A DNA stretch of 64,000 nt, taken from Setophaga petechia (Eukaryota > Chordata > Aves > Passeriformes > Parulidae). Made by a program: the position numbers and the translations under genes. The notes beneath the pieces are model-generated. The model did not search any database. It had not been told where the DNA came from and saw nothing but the letters and a program-made list of their open reading frames with translations. Positions 59,641-64,000 of this stretch are shown here, one piece after another (position 1 is the stretch's first letter; every line of letters begins with the position of its first letter). Location: NCBI GenBank assembly GCA_024362935.1, contig JANCRA010000032.1:2852001-2916000 (forward strand), given 5' to 3'.

Positions 59641-62080
59641 GTGTATCCATGGGGAGGCTGAGAAGAATGGAAGGCCAATTCTGGGGGAAAACTATTGACT
59701 TCTTCTGATTCTGGTATATGAAATTTGTTATATAAATAGCAAATAGCCCCAGTCTTACAATTGTATCCACACAAACAGATCTGCTAGGAGTCCCCACTGA
59801 TGCTAGGCAGAACTGCAATTTGGTTATAACCACGTGAGTCAGATGGACTCAGACCCATAGGCATTTACTTCCAGGGGTGAAGCTGTCACTGTAAGACAAG
59901 GGCTTATGGGGAACCTTCTTTTCTCCATCTGCACAGGCACAGTTGTCCTGTTCTGTGAAAAATGTTACAATTTCAAATATTTTTTCCTCTACTTTGCGTA
60001 ATAACATCAAAAACTTAATGAATGTCCAGCCTTTCACCCTTTCTAGTTACACACTGCTCAAGATATCCATGCAGGATATCTTGAGAAAAAATTATGGCTC
60101 AACTCTTAGCACCTTCATGAGAAAAACCCAAATATTTGACTTTTGCTCAGTATTTTAATAAAACTTGTCTTCACTATATGGGTGTTTCCTGCCAGAGGGA
60201 AGCACTAACTAGAGTTTTGACCAGCTTTAAGTCAAATTGTGGAGACATTGTGGCTGGTTGCTTTCAGTCTAATTTTTATCAGCAATTATATTACCTGAAA
60301 AAAAAAGCTTCTGAAAAATACTGTTCAGATAATATATGTTATCTAGAATATATCCATTTCACTGGGCCAACATTTTCCAGTTTTGCCAGAAAATTACTCT
60401 GCCAATCCCGGTCCTTGCCAGTCTAGAGTAAACAAACTGTTAAAAGTATTGCATGACTGGATTTGTGCATTATTTTTTTTTCTTACAGAGCTATTTCTCT
60501 AGGGGGCAGTTGTGGAGCAGAAAGGCAGAAAGACAAGTGGAATAGGGATTAATTTAAGTTAGCACGAACAGCTTTAAAATGGTTAGTCAATGATTGTATT
60601 TTATTTTTAAATAGAAAGTGACATATAAGCAAATTATAAGAGGAACCAACAATTATTTAGAGAGGCATATGGAGACAGCTATTTTGTTTTGTGAAATATA
60701 GCTGGGGTAAGAGTTACCAGTGAAAAAACCTGAAACAGCCATTCTATACTTTCAGCAAAGAATAGATACAGTCAGTTAAAATAGGCCAATATTAGTTTAG
60801 GAAGAAACAGAAAACAGAATTAATGTTAAAAAGAGGATAAAAATAGGTAAGTCTAGGAAAAGGGCCAAAAAATAACAGTAGTGAGTTATCTTCTGTCTTT
60901 TAACGCCCTCACACTGTAACTCATCTTCACTAGTGAGCTCCTGAACTGACAGAGAAACATCTCAGGTTATAGTAGCCTGATTGGGAACTGGGTTTATTGC
61001 TTAGTCGTTGGTGAGTGTTTACAGGGTGAAGCCTGGTGCAAGCCTGCTGACTTCAGTAGAAGCATTCTTGCTGTCTTCATTGAGTTTGGAATCCAATCTG
61101 AGGTGTTCAGTGGGACTGAGGTTTTAGCTGGTCATCTCAATGAGGTGTTACTGTTGAGCAGCCCTTACCTATAAATCTCATTTTCTGAGTCAAAATCTGC
61201 TCCAACTTATAGAAAGTACGTCTGATGTAATTTCGTTACCTTCAGCACAAAGGCATTTCCAGGTGAAACTTGAGAAGCTCAGTGTCATGCTACTTGGCAG
61301 CCTAATATAGGAGGTGTTACCAAGCAATGACTGTGGCTGCTATGGCATCTGAGGGCTTCTGTCGTGACATCTCATATTGTCAGAGGGCACATAAAGCCAC
61401 CAAGGGAAGATCCCTCCCCATGCTGATATTTCTGTGTATTCTTTCTAGTCTCACTGTTTCCCAGGGTGATGTTGGCCTGTCAACTACACACCAATGCAAG
61501 GGCCAACGGAGCGCCAATATTCTGCCATTCCACCGAGGAAGAAGAAAACTTGGCCTGTGCCATTGCCTGTTGTTTTGCTGGTCTGCAGGTAGTTATGTTT
61601 AAAGGGCAGAGCACTTCCAATTGCTTGGCTCTACCAGAACCAAGCTGCCACCTTCATCCATTTCCAGAGAGGGTCCATGAGGTGAAACTTACAGCCAGCT
61701 GCTGCTCACTGCTTTACCATGGCACTCACCGGCCTGCAGCTGCTGTAATAGCAGTCGTAGGACAAATAAACAATTGAGAATAGCAGCAGTGGACTTTTCC
61801 CTTGTCACATGGGAGAAAGGTCCTTACTTCTCACTCTGTAGTTCTTCTGGCTCAGGAGCTCTTGGAAGGATCACCTACGTCAAATTCACGCCGGGTGTGT
61901 TCAATTCAAACTCAGGTTTAGTTCTCAGACGCAAATTTGGAGGTGATTTTTATTCGGGCAGCAGAGGGATGAGAAGAGGGGACACTGAATCCATCTCTGT
62001 CTCTGGACCCTTTCATACCAACAGGTTCAGCCTCGTAATTCATTCAGGTGTTTGTCTCCGCCCAAGGCACTGAGGGCTGT
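59641..62080. other. Intergenic, no gene recognised
   Basis: A region of about 2.4 kb with a 12-bp-stem inverted repeat at 60057-60085. Plus-strand ORFs at 61327-61602, 61466-61777 and 61774-62073 were examined and not recognised. The mammalian neighbour on this side is AFF3, but none of its exons was identified. Confidence 0.5.
60057..60085. repeat. Perfect hairpin, 12-bp stem, 5-nt loop
   Basis: CTCAAGATATCC, ATGCA, then GGATATCTTGAG. The arms are exact reverse complements. Confidence 0.88.
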
Positions 62081-62099
62081 TTCACAGCGACGTCTCCTA

Positions 62100-62545
62100 T
62101 CCCCAGCATAGCCAGCCCGGTTGCTCGCGAGTGGCTCCGGCCTTGGCCGTCGCCGTGGTGCTGTTCTCGGCGCAAACACGTGTTACACACGGAACCCCTG
62201 CGGCAGCCAGCCGGGATCGGGGACCGGCACAGCCCCGGGCTGGGGGCGGCCCCGGGCAGCCGCGTCCCGGTGGCAGCGCGGCGGGGGGACACGGCTGCCT
62301 GTGCGCCCGGGGCGGCGCCCGGCGAGGCGGTGCTGCATTGCGGGCACGGCCCGGCCCGCAGGGCTCTCTGCCCCGGGCCGCCCTCCGGAGAGCCCCGCTC
62401 ACAGCCCCGCCGTCCTCCCGCCCCTCGGGAGCCGCTCTCCGGAGGGCACCGCCGACAGCCCCGCCGTCCTCCCGGCCCTCAGGAGCCAGCCGCGGAGCCG
62501 GAGGGAGGGAACGTGCCCGTCTGTAGTTTCGCACGTCTCTCGCAG
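62100..62545. promoter_or_regulatory. Second CpG-rich block, unassigned
   Basis: About 450 bases are strongly GC- and CpG-rich between AT-rich flanks. The block contains CTCGCGAG near 62124 and ACACGTGT near 62177, both palindromic promoter-type motifs, and a 54-bp tandem duplication. It could be a promoter of an unannotated transcript or of a distant neighbour's alternative first exon. Long open frames here follow from GC content and the repeat. Confidence 0.5.
62381..62488 (+). repeat. 54-bp tandem duplication in CpG-rich block
   Basis: Units 62381-62434 and 62435-62488 share ACAGCCCCGCCGTCCTCCCG and similar ends. Because 54 is a multiple of three, frames through it repeat TAPPSSRPSG. Confidence 0.9.
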
Positions 62546-64000
62546 GGCCGAGGTAATTATGAACGACAGAGACACATTTCACAACTCCTGCAATGCTGTA
62601 GTAGCACAGCCTGCTGTAGTAATGCCCTAAATATTGACATGTAAAAGCTGCAGGATTATTGCAGTAGTTTCCTGACCGAGCACTATTGTTTCATGTTAAC
62701 CAGTGAAAGTGCTGTTGTAAAATCTCATCTGCAGTGTTTGGTTGTAGCATTACTACATACCACTGCCTACACCTACTTTTTCATCATGATGCCTATTTTT
62801 GTTAGCTCCTAAACCACAATGTAGTCAGATATTTTGAAGTGGAATAAATGTTTTATTACAATTATGATTAATTAGTTCTCGTAAGCAGAGCTGCTCTTGA
62901 TCTTTCAAGAGTGAAAGAACCTAAGGAAGATTTCTAGCCAGGGATAGAAATCCCTGTTTCTCTGGTATGATTTTTAAGTGTAACAGGAAAAAACCCCAAA
63001 CAAACAACAAAAACCTGCTAAACCTCTAGGATAATCTACACTTGCAAACAATCTGCGCCGCCCCCTCCACCCTTTAAAATTTTTTCTTAGTATGTAACTA
63101 AGAACAGTCCTGAAAGGATAAAATAGCATAAAATCAAACCTTGCAGAGAGCAGCAGTCTCCATTTGGGCCTGGCATTAGGGGAAGTGGCTGTGAGGCTCT
63201 TTGCACAGAAGACATTCTCAAGGCAAGAATAAAGATCTAGGTGAAAAATTATTGGAAGCAAAGCAATTATGAAAAACAAACAAACCTGGAAAGGCTGTTG
63301 GAAAGAATCAGAGCCAACCTTAGCTTCAGGCATTTTGCTAATGATGGAGAAATATGGTTGTTGCCTTACTACTGCTGATCACAGGACCTGTGGTTGAAGG
63401 GAAGGGTGTCACCAATACATATTTGTCTCATGTGCTGCCTAAAACATGCTGTCATGTGGCTTTATTTTATGAATCTACATTACTCCCCAGTAGTCATTTT
63501 GAAGAGGTGCACAAGTGTCCAGAATGGAGCAATGCATCAGGCCTATTTTACACAAAGTGTTGATTTACTGAAGAGCCTAAAGATCTCTGTGTTCTGTCTT
63601 CCTCTTGCTCATTACCATTGGGTGCAACACTTCTTGCTGGTGCAGATCCTGTGGGCACAGCTGAATGGTGAAGAATCCTCCCCTAGTCATACATCAGGGC
63701 TGCATCTGCCCTTGCAACTGGGAAGAATACATAAATATAAGTTTTATTTTAGCTAATTTTGTGCTGAAGCAGTTTAGGACACTGCAGTAGAATTTATTTT
63801 AGATGAAAATTGCACATCTGCAAAGATTTCTCCATCATCTCAATAGTGCTGTGGTATCTCCATTTCAGCAGTTCCTTCCATGCAAAATTCCTTATGTGAA
63901 GGGCAGAAATACATGATTGGATTGCCACCTGCAGCCCCATTTTTAATGAATCTGAAAGTATGGCTCAATACTCAAAGATATTAAGTAAGAGTATACTATG
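62546..64000. other. Intergenic, no gene recognised
   Basis: AT-rich sequence to the end of the window. ORFs at 62974-63333 (minus) and 63354-63756 (plus) resemble nothing recognised and lack splice or codon support. Confidence 0.5.

Noticed and set aside
61327..62073. Plus-strand ORFs of about 90-100 codons upstream of the second CpG block
   Set aside because: No recognised similarity; the signal-peptide-like start of one (MLIFLCILSSLTVSQG) is internal and followed by unconvincing sequence.
62048..62644. 198-codon plus-strand frame and its overlapping frames in the second CpG block
   Set aside because: Several frames and both strands are open over the same GC-rich bases and the 54-bp repeat. 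No domain or splice evidence.
59641..64000. AFF3 exons, expected upstream of REV1 from mammalian gene order
   Set aside because: No AFF-family protein sequence was found in either strand of this stretch.
1..64000. CRISPR arrays, operons, tRNA or rRNA genes
   Set aside because: No regularly spaced repeats, no tRNA-like cloverleaf recognised, and the window is vertebrate nuclear DNA.

Overview
The window looks like bird nuclear DNA. It is AT-rich, has long introns, and carries many copies of the avian-type CR1 LINE (3' ends resembling 'ccattctgtgattctatg') plus short solo LTRs of endogenous-retrovirus type. No prokaryotic or organellar feature is present. The order cannot be fixed from the sequence alone; a neoavian such as a passerine would fit.

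One gene fills most of the window: a complete REV1 (translesion DNA polymerase, deoxycytidyl transferase) on the minus strand. I traced 22 coding exons, each with GT-AG junctions and matching codon phases, from a start codon at 44639 down to a stop at 3117-3119. Together they give 3771 coding bases and a protein of about 1256 residues, close to the family's usual length of about 1250. The reading order is BRCT domain, linker, N-digit, polymerase palm, fingers and little finger, two ubiquitin-binding motifs, a basic stretch, and the C-terminal adaptor domain. A non-coding first exon is inferred in a CpG island at about 57.6-59.2 kb. The 3' UTR is short, with a poly(A) signal at 2820-2825.

Layout: 1-2.8 kb is intergenic DNA downstream of REV1 with an old CR1. 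From 2.8 to 58.5 kb is REV1 and its introns, which hold CR1 copies, two solo LTRs (one nested in a CR1 with a perfect 6-base target duplication), a possible L1-type ORF1 relic, tandem duplications and several perfect hairpins. From 58.5 to 59.2 kb is the rest of the promoter CpG island, with GC boxes, an E-box and two co-oriented CTCF-type motifs. From 59.3 to 64 kb is intergenic DNA with another CR1 and a second, unassigned CpG-rich block at 62.1-62.55 kb that carries a 54-base tandem duplication.

No second protein-coding gene could be supported. In mammals REV1 lies between EIF5B and AFF3, but I recognise no exon of either here. The most interesting regulatory observation is a predicted 12-codon upstream ORF created by splicing exon 1 to exon 2. 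Its stop codon overlaps the REV1 start codon as ATGA.
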